Assembly (NCBI GenBank): GCA_028751875.1
Contig: CM054159.1
Coordinates: forward strand, 2,718,194 to 2,782,193
DNA length: 64,000 bases
From: Rapana venosa
Taxonomy: Eukaryota; Mollusca; Gastropoda; Neogastropoda; Muricidae
Direction of reading: 5' to 3'
Under the pieces are notes generated by a model. It was given only the letters and a program-made list of their open reading frames with translations, was not told the DNA's origin and did not search any database. The position numbers and the translations under genes are program-made. Of the stretch, positions 37,319 to 48,923 are shown in pieces. Each line of letters starts with the position of its first letter. Position 1 is the stretch's first letter.

Positions 37319-38326
37319 CTAACAGGGGAAACAGACAAGCCTGGTGGTTAGTGCATTGTGCATTGCCCTCATGATCTGGTGACAGGGGTTCGAATCCCAG
37401 CCAAGGGAAGTTTTCTTTGTTCTTGTGGCAACTTGCTCTCCTCAAAGAGTGCAGCCCAAATATCCAGTAGAAATATCTGCTGTCACTGAATGTAGCATAC
37501 GAGACAAGACCAAAGCAGACCAGAAGAGACCAGATGAGATGACTAGGTAAAATGAATGAGGCAAGACATGACAATTAAAAGGAAAGACAAAAAAATATAT
37601 ATATATAATAGCGTGCTGTAGTTCCTTTCTTTACCTGAAAGAATTTAGTAGAAATGTGACTGTGGCTTGACTGGTACGTCAAGTCTTGCAAATCATTGGT
37701 GACTTGACTGCTGTTGTCTTCTACAGGTTACTTTTTTCTGCTACAGTCTTTCAAGACGTAGTTTTCTGTGGTGTATTTTTGTGTGGTGAAGTTTTCCTTT
37801 GTGAAATTTCCTGTGGAGAAGTTTTCTGTAGTGAAGTTTCCGTGAAGAAGTTTTTCTGTGTCGAAGATTTCCTTGGAAGTTTTCTTTGGTGAAGCTTTCT
37901 GTGGTTAATTTTTTCTGTGGTGAAGTTTTCTGTGGAGAAGTGTTTTGTGGTGAATTTTTTCTGTGGTGAAGTTTTCCATGGTGAAGTTTTTTGTGAAGTT
38001 TTCTGTGGAAAAGTTTTCTTTGATAAAATTTCCTTGAAGAAGTTTTTCTGTGGTGAAGTTTTCCCGTAGTGTCATTTTCCATGGTGTTTTTTTTGTGGGT
38101 AGTTTTCCGTAGGTTTCCCTGGTGCTGTCTTCTGTGGTGTTGATATTCTGTCATGTCATTTTCTGCAGTGTTTTCTGTGGAGTCATTTTCCATGGTGTAG
38201 TAATCTGCAACGTAGTATTCAGCGTAGTATTCTGTGGTGTAGTTTTCTTGATGATGTTTTCTGTGGTGTAGCCTTTCATACCATCACTGAACCAACTGGT
38301 GTAGTCTTCCGTGCCATGAGAGGAGC

Positions 38327-40669
38327 CTGGAATAGAAAAAAAAAGCAGTGCCTAATTGATTAACATGTTCAGTGTTAATTCAAATTATTCACATTTTTAT
38401 GGCATGAAATAGCACGTTATTGTGCCTGAGCAATGCTATATAATGCCCAAAGAGAGAGGCAAAGAGAGAGAGAGAGTAAGAGAGAGATAAAAAGAAGAGC
38501 AATAGAGACAGAAAGAGACAAGAGAGAAACTGAGGAGAAAAAAGATAGGGAGGGAGAGAGAATGACAAACACACAGGGTGAAACAAAGACTTACATTGTG
38601 CTTATGGTCTAACAACTAGCCTAACAATCCACCCCTCTCAATCCCCCCACGTTACAAAGTATGATCAGTGACACAGTGAAAAATCTTCAGAACTCCCAGA
38701 ATGTTAAGCTGAGGAATAACCATCAGCAACAACAGACACACTCCTCTTACCTTTCTGTGTGCTTCCACTTGCTCGTGCCGCATCCTCAGGCATTGAAGTA
38801 CCTAGGACGGGAACAGCCTCCATGATAGCTTGATTCTGCACAAAAAAGTGACATTTTTAACCACTAGACTGCCTTACCCCGGAAATTCTCAGGGGGCTAA
38901 ACGTGCACCCTATACGCCAACAACCCGGAAAAATTTCCGGTGTATCGAACTGAAGGAAACAAGCCTGCTTCCTTGACTACAGTTAAAGGGGAAACAACTC
39001 CAAAAATAATGTCGGTCACTCTCCTGTTGCTTGGCAACATCCAGCTGCAAAAACCGTTTCAAAAACGATCGTTTTTTTGCTCGTATTTTGTGTTTTTATG
39101 CATGACTGCTTGGGAAGTTCTTGTTCAAAATTGCTGACACTTCTTGTTGAAGGCATAAATAACTTTACACAGCTGTAAAAGTGGCAAATAAAACTCCCTA
39201 ACAGTGATGACAACGATCGAATATGATTCAGGAGATGGTGTATTTAAAAAACAGTGAATGTTTGACATTATTGTGATGGGGAGGTACTCAGAATGACAAT
39301 GGTGATGAAGAAATCGTATTTATGGCCAATTTTTTACATTTTAAATATATTGTGGCAGTGAAATATCATACTAACTAATTTGAGATTGCCTCGAAGTAAT
39401 CTACAATATATATACTGTCATTGGGTAGACTATCAGGAATATTAATGTAGTAGTTTCTGAGTAAAAGGGATATAAACATAGCAGTGGTAGATAAGAATTT
39501 TATTCCCCGGCATATAGAGTGCACTTGCACTGGGCAATTAAGAGGTTAATTACGCATATGCACGCATGCAAATGCACACTCACTCACACACACAAGCACA
39601 GACATGGGAACAGAATAGCCTGGTGGTAAGAGCATTGTGCATTGCCCTCAGGATCTAGTGACAGGGGTTCGAATCCCAGTCAAGGGGAGTTTTCTTTCTT
39701 CTTGTGGCAACTTGCTCTCCTCAAAAGGTGCAGGTCAAATATTAGGTAGAAAATCTGTAGTCACTGAACGTAACATATGAAACAAGACCAAACCAGACCA
39801 GACTAGATGAGATGAGAAGGCAAAAGGAATGAGGCAAGACAGAAAAAATATATCTAATTGAGTTCTGTAGTACTCTTCTTTACCTGAAAGAATGTAGTAG
39901 AAATCTGACTGTGGCTTGACTGGTACGTCAAGTCTTGCACAGAATGGGTGACTTGACTGCTGTTGTCTTCTACAGGATACTTTTCTCTGCTACAGTCTTT
40001 CAAGACGTAGTTTTCTGTGGTGAATTATTGTGTGGTGAAGTTTTCTGTAGTGAAATTTCCTGTGGAGAAGTTTTCTGTGGTGAAGTTTCCATGAAGAAGT
40101 TTTTTGCTGTGAAGATTACCATGAGGTTTTCTGTGCTAACGTTTATGTGAAGAAGTTTTCTGTAGTGAAGAGTTCCTTGAAGTGTTAGTGGAGAAGTTTT
40201 CTGTGGTGAAATTCTTCTGTGGTGAAGTTTTCTGTGGATAAGTGTTTTGTGGTGAGGTTTTTCTGTGGTGAAGTTTTCCATGGTGAACTTTTTTGTGAAG
40301 TTTTCTGTGGAAAAGTTTTCTGTGATGAAGTTTCCGTGAAGATGTTTTTCTGTGGTGAAGATTTCCGTGACATTTTCTGTGGTGTAGATTTCTGTGATGA
40401 AGTTTTCCGTAGTGTCATTTTCCATGGTGTTTTTTGTGGTGTAGTTTTCCGTAGGTTTCCCTGGTGCTGTCTTCCGTGGTGTTGATTTTCCGTCATGTCA
40501 TTTTCTGCAGTGCTTTCTGAGTAGTCATTTTCCATGGTGAAGAATTCTGCAACGTAGTATTCAGCGTAGTATTCTGTGGTGTAGTTTTCTGTGACGATGT
40601 TTTCTGTGGTGTAGCCTTTCATACCATCATTGAACCAACTGGTGTAGTCTTCCATGGCATAAGTGGAGC
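38327..40669 (-). repeat. M24: full module, beta-type LE, intact MITE in intron a
   Basis: SE 38751-38835 is an open consensus copy. MITE 38861-39545, SINE about 39598-39745, LE 39884-40669 (786 nt). The acceptor-side frame of the LE stays open for 156 codons (40655-40185) before a TAA. Confidence 0.8.
38861..39545. mobile_element. piggyBac-like MITE, intact copy (685 bp)
   Basis: Flanked by TTAA at 38857-38860 and 39546-39549; the empty site in other modules has a single TTAA at this point. The ends are imperfect inverted repeats: CCACTAGACTGCC against CCTCTTAATTGCC, 9 of 13 identical. A stronger subterminal inverted repeat, GTGCACYCTATAYGCC, lies at 38903-38918 and inverted at 39509-39524. 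No transposase frame exists, so this is a non-autonomous element. TTAA targeting is the hallmark of the piggyBac superfamily; the exact family is inferred. Confidence 0.8.
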
Positions 40670-42027
40670 CTGGAATAGAAAAAAAAGCAGTTCCTAATTA
40701 ATTGACATATTCAGTGTTAATTCAAATTAATAAAATTTTTATGGCATAAAATAGCACAGTATTGTGCCTGAGCAATGCTATATACTGCCCAAAGAAAGAG
40801 GCAGAGAGAGAAAGAGAGTAGAAGAGAGACAAAAACAAGAGCAAAAGAGACACAAAGAGACAAAGAGAGAAACTGAGGGGGAAAAAAGATAGGGATGGAG
40901 AGATAATGACAAAGACACAGGGTGAAACAAAGACTTACATTGTGCGTATGGTCTAACAACTAGCCTAGAAACCCACCCCTCTCAATCCCCCCACGTTACA
41001 AAGTATGATCAGTGACAAAGTGCATATTCGTTAGAACTCCCAGAATGACAAGCTGAGGAACACCCAACAACAGCAACAACAGACACACTCTTCTTACCTT
41101 TCTGTGTGCTTCCACTTGCTCGTGCCGCATCCTCAGGCATTAAAGTACCTAGGACAGGAACAGCCTCCATGATAGCTTGATTCTGCACAAAAAAGTGGTG
41201 AAGTTTTCCATGGTAAAGTTTCCATGAAGAAGTTTTCCGTTGTGAAGATTACCATGAAGTTTTCTATGGTAAAGTTTATGTGAAGAAGTTTTCTGTGTTG
41301 AAGATTTTCTTGAAGTTTTCTTTAGTGAAGTTTTCTGTGGTGAAGTTTTCCATGGTGAAGTTTTTCTGTGAAGTGTTTTGTGGAGAAGTTTTCTGTGATG
41401 AAGTTTCCGTAATGAAGTTTTCTGTGGTTAAGATTTCCGTGACATTTTCTGTGGAGAAGTTTTCTGTGGTAAAGTTTCTGTGAAGAAGTTTTCTATTGTG
41501 AAGATTACTATGAAGTTTTCTGTGGTAAAGTTGATGTGAAGAAGTTTTTTGTGGTGTAGATTTCCTTGATGTTTTCTGTGGTGAAGTTTTCCATGGTGAA
41601 GTTTTCTATGGAGAAAGTTTTGTGGTGAAGTTTTCTGTGATGAAGTTTTTTCCATGGTGAAGTTTTCTGTGTAAAAGTTTTCGGTGATGAAGTTTCCATG
41701 AAAAAGTTTTCTGTGGTGATTTCCGTGACATTTTCTGTGGTGAAGATATATGTGGTGAAGTTTTCTGTAGTGTCATTTTACATGGTGTTTTTTGTGGTGT
41801 AGTGTTCCGTAGGTTTCCCTGGTGCTGTCTTCCGTGGTGTTCATTTTCCATCATGTCGTTATCTGCATTGTTTTTTGTGAAGTCATTTTCAATGGTGTAA
41901 AATTCTGCAACATAGTATTCAGCGTAGTATTGTGTGGTGTAGTTTTCTGTGATGATGTTTTCTGCGGTGTAGCCTTTCATACCATCACTGAACCAACTGG
42001 TGTAGTCTTCCATGGCATAAGTGAAGT
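40670..42027 (-). repeat. M25: direct module, long LE
   Basis: SE 41098-41182 is open (one S-to-L change). LE 41194-42027 is the longest direct LE, with two successive blocks of the 'gaagattac..tgaagttttc' repeat (about 41245 and 41500). The acceptor-side frame is open 42013-41606. Confidence 0.75.
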
Positions 42028-42489
42028 CTGGAATACAAAAAAAACAGTGCCTAATTAATTAACATGTTCAGTGTTAATTCAAATTAATCAGATTTTTATG
42101 GCATGAAATAGCATGGAAATGTGCCTGCGCCATGCTATATACTGCCTAAGGGAGAGAGGCAAAGAGAGATTAAGACTTCAGACTTCAGACTTCAGATGGT
42201 TTATTCATGTAAGGCCATAGCCCCATATGAGAGGGGGGCAGAAACAAGCAAATAATGTATATGCGTATACAACATACAAAACAGCACATAATACATCTGT
42301 ACCAAAGACATGCGAGCCTAAGACGTAAGTTTTTCTCGTAACTGAAAAGCCTTATACAAAAATAGAGCCAGATTATGAATAGTTTTATCATGGACTGATG
42401 CCATCAGCAAACTTAACCGGAACAAACAAGGTCGGGCATAGAATTTCGTGGAATAAATCTTATACGTAAAGAAGTGAGAGCAGGACACT

Positions 42490-42813
42490 TCAAAACAAGT
42501 GGACTTCGTCTTCAGCTGATTCTTTACATAGTGGACATAGCATATCGGTAGCAGAGACTCGTCTATAGCGGAAAGCATGTGCATTAATGTCCGATATGCT
42601 GAAACGAAATCTATTGAGAATGAATCTCAAGTGTCTATCCATGTTCATTGAGATATATTTCTTTACTACATGTGTTGAACTATAAACCCTGTATAAATCG
42701 AATCTATCGCTAGAGTTGATATGGTTTTCCCACTTTTGCCATCTACAGTCAACCATTCTCTGACGAAGAGTTTTAATAAATAATTTTCTTGTCCTACCCC
42801 CTGATAGATCCAT
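42490..42813 (-). pseudogene. LINE-2 C-terminal zinc-binding fragment
   Basis: 107 codons ending in CPLCKESAEDEVHLF and followed by a stop. Counterpart of 7534-7845 in LINE-1. The short fragment 43214-43017 (QPIMQYGSELWGL) lies between it and the RT. Confidence 0.7.
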
Positions 42814-43304
42814 GCATATCCAAGCCCCATTCAGATAAACATATTCGTATATTAGATACCCAATTAACTTTCCCCCTTGCGTCTAAATTCAAGCAACATA
42901 TTATATGCCTTTCGTGGTAGCCTATCGTTATTCATCTTTAATAATTTAAACCAGTTCTGTATGCACCTAACGGCGGAAGTAATGAAAATAGGGTATCTGT
43001 TTTTTTTCTCCATATATTAAATCGTTGGTGTTTTCCTTTTAACCCCTAAAAACTTTTTCAGTCCAAACAAATGAACAGATTCACAGAGCTCAGCAGCTTT
43101 TACATCCAAGCCCCACAGTTCAGAACCATACTGCATTATAGGCTGTACTTGTGTATCAAATATCTTAACAAACAGTTGTAGAGAATTATTATTTAACACA
43201 AACAGTTTCTTCATGATCTGAAACAGGGCATTCTTTGCTTTACTAGATAGGTCCCTACAAGCAGCTGCAAAACTTAATCGAGTAGAAAAAATTATACCTA
43301 GATA

Positions 43305-43715
43305 TTATAAGCTTTTTACAATAGGCATTGGAACATTATCATAAAACCATTTTTCTCTAGCTGCAAGATGACCTCCTTTTCTAAATACTACAATATTACT
43401 TTTGTTCAAGTTGACTTTCAGTTCCAGTTCACTCGCTGCTTTCTTTAAGTTGTTGAGCTGAGTTTGCAATCCAATCACTGTCTCAGAAAACAAAACAATA
43501 TCATCAGCCAATAACAAAATAAACAGTTCAATAGAATCATTTGTAAATCTGGCACCATGTCTTCCTTTTTCAATTAGTTGTACTGCTAATTCATTTATAA
43601 ATAGCGTGAACAGAACAGGACTACATACATCTCCTTGTTTTACTCCTCTGCTACAGTTGATATAATCAGTTAGTTTGTTGCCACATCTAACTCTAGTTTT
43701 AACTGTATTATACAT
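43305..43715 (-). pseudogene. LINE-2 reverse transcriptase, catalytic C-terminal half
   Basis: 136 codons with GVKQGDVCSPVLFTLFINEL and motif C LADDIVLF with both Asp residues, then NLNKSNIVVFRKGGHL. Same family as LINE-1, whose broken version of this region has a similar 'RKGGHL'-type stretch near 8560. Confidence 0.85.
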
Positions 43716-43761
43716 ACTTTTGACACATTTAAATAGTTTTCCTCAAATTTCCCTTGCTTTA

Positions 43762-44481
43762 TCAGAATAGCCACAACAAATTTCTGTTTATAGAATCGAA
43801 AGCTTTTTCAAAATCAATAAAGGCTGCATACAATTTTTGATTCAAAGAGAATTGTTTCTGTATCAACGCCAAAAGAGTAAACATATGGTCAATGGTTGAG
43901 TAGCCATGCTTAAATCCAGCCTGGTGTTCACCAGTTATATCATACTGTGTTACATATTCTTGAAGCCTTCTGTTGATAATGGTACTAAATATTTTACTAC
44001 TAATATCTGAAAGTGAAATTCCTCTATAATTATTTGTGTCATTAACATTGCCTTTCTTATAAAGAGGAAGAATCACAGATTCAGACCAGCTCTCAGGGAA
44101 AATACCTTTATTGAATAGAATACTGAGAAACTTTACAAAGAAATTAACTATTTGGTGGCAAGGAGCTTTAAAAAGTTCCCCAATAATCCCATCTGGACCT
44201 GCAGCTTTGCGATTTTTCAATTTTCGAAGCGCAAACAAGACTTCTTCTTCAGAAATTGGACGATCCATGAAGTCATGTTCGTGTTCAAGAAAAGCACAGT
44301 CACTGATACCACCCAATGAATCTTTATCCAATAACCCCTTGAAATGGTGAAACCATTCATCTGCAGAAATATTATTCTTAGTGCCCTTCTTTTTAAACGA
44401 AATTTTGTTCATATGAGCCCAGAAATCTTTCTGGTTATTTATACTAGATGCAAGTTTTTTCCAACATAGCTTCATTAACAA
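43762..44481 (-). pseudogene. LINE-2 reverse transcriptase, N-terminal half
   Basis: 239 open codons. Visible motifs: RKLKNRKAAGPDGI, FPESWSESVILPLYKKGN, NNYRGISLSDISSKIF, HQAGFKHGYSTIDH, and RT motif A FIDFEKAFDSI with its catalytic Asp. A stop near 43762 separates it from the half carrying the second catalytic motif. Confidence 0.85.
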
Positions 44482-44875
44482 TCTTTTTCTTTGTAATTAA
44501 TGTATTTTTATATTCTCTTCTAGCTCTAACATAACAATCCTTATCTGCTTATTCCCTAGCGCCTGAATCTTTTAACAAACTACGAACTCTCTTCTGCTAT
44601 CAAAACATATCTCATCAAACCAACCCTGCTGATGCCTATTTTGATCAATCCTAATTTTCTTCTTCATGCATGATGCACATTCTCTGATACAGTCATTAAT
44701 AACTCTAAAGCATCGTTAACATTCATATCAATCATTTCTATTGCAAAATTGAATCTATCTTGCATGCTTGCTTCATGTAACTTATCATAGAACTCTTGAC
44801 TACATTCTTCATTCCAAATAAACTTATCTATGATTTGTACAGCATTGATATCCTACTTTTAATAACATTCTCTGT

Positions 44876-45095
44876 TCAAAATACAATACGAAATTCCATA
44901 GGAAAGTGATCTGATTCAATTCGATCAGCTACATGCAGTTCACACAATTCAGAAACAGACTCGTACAGTTCGTTTGACATAATAACATAATCATTTACAC
45001 TGCATCCACTGTCACTAGCAAATGTGTAGCAACCTGTCTGGTCGCCGTGACACAAACCATTTAAAACACTCAAATCCACAGCAGTGCACATGGCA
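44876..45095 (-). pseudogene. LINE-2 endonuclease C-terminal fragment
   Basis: Open frame ending in the S-D-H-F-P motif that carries the catalytic His of APE-like LINE endonucleases, preceded by SVNDYVIMS. The N-terminal part of the domain is absent because of 5' truncation. The frame continues a few codons past 45095 into array sequence, which is not part of the element. Confidence 0.75.
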
Positions 45096-45715
45096 CAGCC
45101 ACTAAACCTACAACGCACCTCTCTTAATCCCCCCATGTTACAAAGTATGATCAGTTAGACAGTGCAAATTCTGTAGAACTCCCAAAATGTTAAGGTGAGA
45201 AATAACCAACAGCAACAACAATAATACACCTCTTACCTTTGTGTGTGCTTCCACTTGCTCATGCCGCATCCTCAGGCATTAAAGTACCTAGGACGGGAAC
45301 AGCCTCCATGATAGCTTGATTCTGCACAAATAAGTAAAATTTAAAATTACCTATGTGTACGCACGCACGCGCACACACACGCACGCTCACTCACACTCAC
45401 AAGCACAGACATGGGCAACAGAAAGGCTTGGTGGTTAGTGCATTGTGCATTGCCCTCATGATCTGGTGACAGGGGTTCGAATCCCAGCCAAGGGAAGTTT
45501 TCTTTGTTCTTGTGGCAACTTGCTCTCCTCAAAGAGTGCAGCCCAAATATCCAGTAGAAATATCTGTTTGTCAACTGAATTACATACGAGACAAGACCAA
45601 AGCAGACCAGAGCAGACCAGTGAGATGATAGGTAAATTGAATGAGGCAAGACATGACAATTAAAAGGAAAGACAGAAAAAAAAATATAATAGAGTCCTGT
45701 AGTTCCTTTCTTTAC

Positions 45716-46393
45716 CTGAAAGAATTTAGTAGAAATGTGACTGTGGCTTGACTGGTACGTCAAGTCTTGCACAGGATGGGTGACTTGACTGCTGTTGTCT
45801 TCTACAGGATACTTTTTTCTGCTACAGTCTTTCAAGACGTAGTTTTCTGTGGTGAATGTTTGTGTGGTGAAGTTTTCCTTTGTGAAATTTCCTGTGGAGA
45901 AGTTTTCTGTAGTGAAGTTTCCGTGAAGAAGTTTTCTGTGGTGAAGTTTTCCCCTCGGAAGTTTTCTTGGTGAAGCTTTCTGTGGTGAATTTTTCTGTGG
46001 TGAAGTTTCTGTGGAGAATTTGTTTTGTGGTGAATTTTTTCTGTGGTGAAGTTTCCATGGTGTAGTTTTTGTGAAGTTTCTGTGGAGAAGTTTTCTGTGT
46101 GAAGTTTCCTTGAAGAAGTTTTCTGTGGTGAAGTTTTCCCGTGTGTCATTTTCCATGGTGTTTTTGGGGGTAGTTTTCCGTGGGTTTCCCTGGTGCTGTC
46201 TTCCTTGGTGTTGATTTTCTGTCATGTCATTTTCTGCAGTGTTTTCTGGGAGTCCTTTTCCAGGTGTAGTAATCTGCAACGAGTATTTAGCGTAGTATTC
46301 TGTGGTGTAGTTTTCTGTGATGATGTTTTCTGTGGTGTAGCCTTTCAATCATCACTGAACCAACTGGTGTAGTGTTCCGTGCCATGAGAGAGC
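45716..46393 (-). CDS. Candidate long exon (LE of M26), best open copy
   Basis: From about 46348 down to 45716 one minus-strand frame is open (about 211 codons) and continues past the donor-like CAG|GTAAAG into intron a. Features in order: an acceptor-side segment with KGYTTEN and several E-N-Y/T motifs; a Q/H/R/K-rich turn; a repeat zone switching among TENF-, PQKTS- and HRKL-type pentapeptides; then a conserved non-repetitive end with ENYVLKDCS, KYPVEDNSSQVTH, DLTYQSSHS and FFQ. That end is shared by all full modules and is the best sign of former protein coding. The copy lies where base quality starts to fall, and the open frame depends on a deletion in a T/G run, so it may be partly fortuitous. 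Confidence 0.4.
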
Positions 46394-47385
46394 CTGGATC
46401 AAAAAAAAAGCAGTGCCTAATTAATTAACATTTTCATGTATTCAAATTAATCATATTTTTATGGCATGAAAAAAGCACGGTTTGTCCCTCGGCCCCTGCT
46501 ATATACTGCCTAAGGGGATAAGCAAAGAGAGAGTAAGAGAGAGACAGAGACAAGAGCAATAGAGACAGAAAGAGTCAAAGAGAGACAGTGAAGGGAAAAG
46601 AGGGAGGGAAGAGAATGACAAACACAAAGGGAGAGACAAAGGCTTACATTGTGCTTATGTTCTAGCCCTAGACCTAAAAAGATATGGAGGAAGAGAGAAT
46701 GACAAACACACAGGGAGTGACAAAGACTTACAGTGTACTAATGGTCTAACCACTACACCTACAACCCACCCCTCTCAATCCCCCCAGGTTACGAAGTATG
46801 ATTAGTCAGAGATTGCAAATTCTTTAGAACTCCCAGAATGTTAAGCTGAGCTACACCCAACAGCAGCAATACCAGACATATGCACTTACCTTTCTTCTTT
46901 GTGCTCCACTAGCTCTGTCCGATCCTCAGGCCATGAAGTACCGATGAACGGGAACAGCCTCCATGAATACTGGATTCTGCACAAAAAAGCACATTTGAAA
47001 TACATATGTGCACGCATGCTCGCACACACATGCAACCCACTCACACACACAAGCAAATACAGGGAACAGTCAAGCCTGGTGGTTAGTGCATTGTGGCATT
47101 GCCCTCTATGATCTGGTGACAGTTCAATCCCAGCCAAGGGATTTTTTCTTGTTCTTGTGCAACTTGCTCATCCCTCAAAGTGTGGCACCCAAATATCCAG
47201 CAAAAGAAACCTCATCACGAACTAGCATACAAAAAAAGACCAAACCAAACCAAGAGAATACGAAAAATGAATGAGCAAGATCATGACAATTAAAAAGGAA
47301 GACAGAAAAAATATTTAGAATAGAGTCCGGTAGTCCGTGTCTTTACCTGCTAATAAATTTAGTAGAAATGTACTGTGCTTTGGCC
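46394..47385 (-). repeat. M27: stub module with duplicated intron b segment
   Basis: The second copy of the intron b segment starts at about 46671. SE about 46890-46976 (poor match), SINE about 47060-47200, LE stub about 47347-47384. Confidence 0.6.
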
Positions 47386-48923
47386 ATGCTATATACTGCC
47401 CCGAGTAAGAGGCAAAGAGAGAGAGTAAGAAGAGACAGAGACTAACAAGAGAGACAAGACAAAAGAGAAACTGATGATAAAAGATAGAGGAGGAGAGAGA
47501 TGACAAACACACAGGTAGAAACAAAGACTTATATTGGCTTATGGGCTAACCATTAAACCTACAACCCACCCCCCTCTCCCTTCACACTCCCCCCCACGTT
47601 ACAAAGTATGATCAGTGAGACCAGCAAAATCTTGAAACTCCCAGAATGTTAGAAAAAAAAAAAAGCCCCCTAGAAGACCCAAACAACACAACTACATACA
47701 CCTCTGACCTTTCCGGGTGCTTCCACTTGCTTGTGCCGCATCCTCAGGCTTTGGAAGTACCTAGGACGGTAACAGCCTTGCCAGATGGCTTGATTCTCAC
47801 AAAAATGGACATTTTAATTAAGTGTGTGCACCCACGCGCACAATACCCGCACACTGTATATAACGCTCACTCACACACACAAGCACAGACAGGGGAACAG
47901 AATAGCCTGGGTTTAGAAGCATTGTCATTGCCCTCATGATCTGGGTGACAAGGGTTCGAATCCCATCAAGGGGAGTTTTCATTCTTGTGCAACTTGCTCT
48001 CCTCAAAAAGTGCCGGTCTAATATAGGTAGAAAATTCTGCAGTCACTGCATATGTAGCATATGAGACAAACCAAACCAGAATGAGATGAGAAGGCAAAAG
48101 AAGAGACAATACACAACACGTCAAAGTAAGACAGAAAAAAGATATCTAATTGAGATCCTTTAAGTCCTTTCTTTACCTGAAAAATGTAGTAAACTCTGAC
48201 TGTGCATTGACTGGTACGTCAAGTCTTGCACACTATGGGTGACTTGCACTGCGTTGTCTTCTACAAGACTTTGCTCTGCTTAACAGTCTTTCAAAAAGTA
48301 GTTTTCTGTGTGAATTTTGGTGGTGAAATTTTCCGTTGTGAAATTTCCTGTGAATTTCGTTGTGAAGTTTCTGATGAAGTTTCTGTTTTTGATATTACCA
48401 TGAGGTGTTCTGTCTAAAGTTTAGGGAAAAATTTTTCTTGTGAAAATTTTCTGGAAGTGTCTTTAGTGAAGTTTTCAGTAATGATTTTTTTTGTGGTGAA
48501 CGTTTCTGTGGTAAGTGTTTTGTGGTGGAAGTTTTCTTTGGTGAAAATTTTCCTGTGAAATTTTCCTGTGAATTTTCTGTGGTGAATTTGCTGTGAATGA
48601 AAGTTTACCTTGTAGTTTTCCTGTGAAAAGATTGCCGTGATGTTGTCTTGTGATGTTTCTGTTGAAGTTGTCGGTAGATCATTTCCATGGTTTTTTGTGG
48701 TGTAGTTTTCTTAAGGTTTCCCTGTGCTGTCTTCGTGGTGTTGATTTTCCTCATTCGTTTTCCTGGCAGTGTTTTCGTGAGTCATTGTCTATGTGTAATT
48801 TCCGCAAACGGAGTATTCAGCGTAGCATTCTGTGTGTAGTTTTCTGTGATGAATGTTTTTCTGTGTGTATCTTTCATACAATCACTAAGCCACTAGTGTA
48901 GTCTTCCATGGCATAAAGTGAGC
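47386..48923 (-). repeat. M28: full module, beta-like LE, deletion-rich
   Basis: SE about 47709-47795 with donor GTCAG. SINE about 47888-48030. LE about 48177-48923. Confidence 0.6.

Larger units (their letters stand above)
36707..38326 (-). repeat. M23: full module, alpha-type LE, clean
   Basis: SE 37148-37232 is open with a synonymous GCG-to-GCA change. SINE about 37322-37475. LE 37635-38326 is 692 nt (2 mod 3), but a one-base deletion near 38250 shifts the frame early. Intron b is the alpha form with an added 'ctcactcaaatgaatgagg' segment near 37068. Confidence 0.8.
42172..45095 (-). mobile_element. LINE-2: non-LTR retrotransposon, truncated in the endonuclease domain
   Basis: Minus strand, 3' end at left with three tail heptamers (about 42175-42197) as in LINE-1. 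Reading leftward from 45095: the end of an APE-type endonuclease (GCSVNDYVIMS and ESDHFPMEF), a spacer, RT (44481-43305) with FIDFEKAFD and LADD motifs, a C-terminal region and a Cys/His cluster (CPLC). It replaced most of the intron b purine tract: the 5' end joins directly to 'agccactaaacctacaac'. Several frame breaks make it inactive. Confidence 0.9.
42028..46393 (-). repeat. M26: full module with LINE-2 in intron b
   Basis: LINE-2 occupies 42172-45095 and most of the purine tract is gone. SE 45237-45321 has CGA changed to TGA. SINE about 45410-45570. LE 45716-46393 is the one LE with an uninterrupted frame over most of its length (see separate entry). Confidence 0.75.

Noticed and set aside
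37044..37574. A 176-codon minus-strand frame across SINE, intron a and SE
   Set aside because: It reads through the SE acceptor and the SINE in the SE frame; sister copies such as 60711-61237 split it, and the SINE part has no protein-like conservation.
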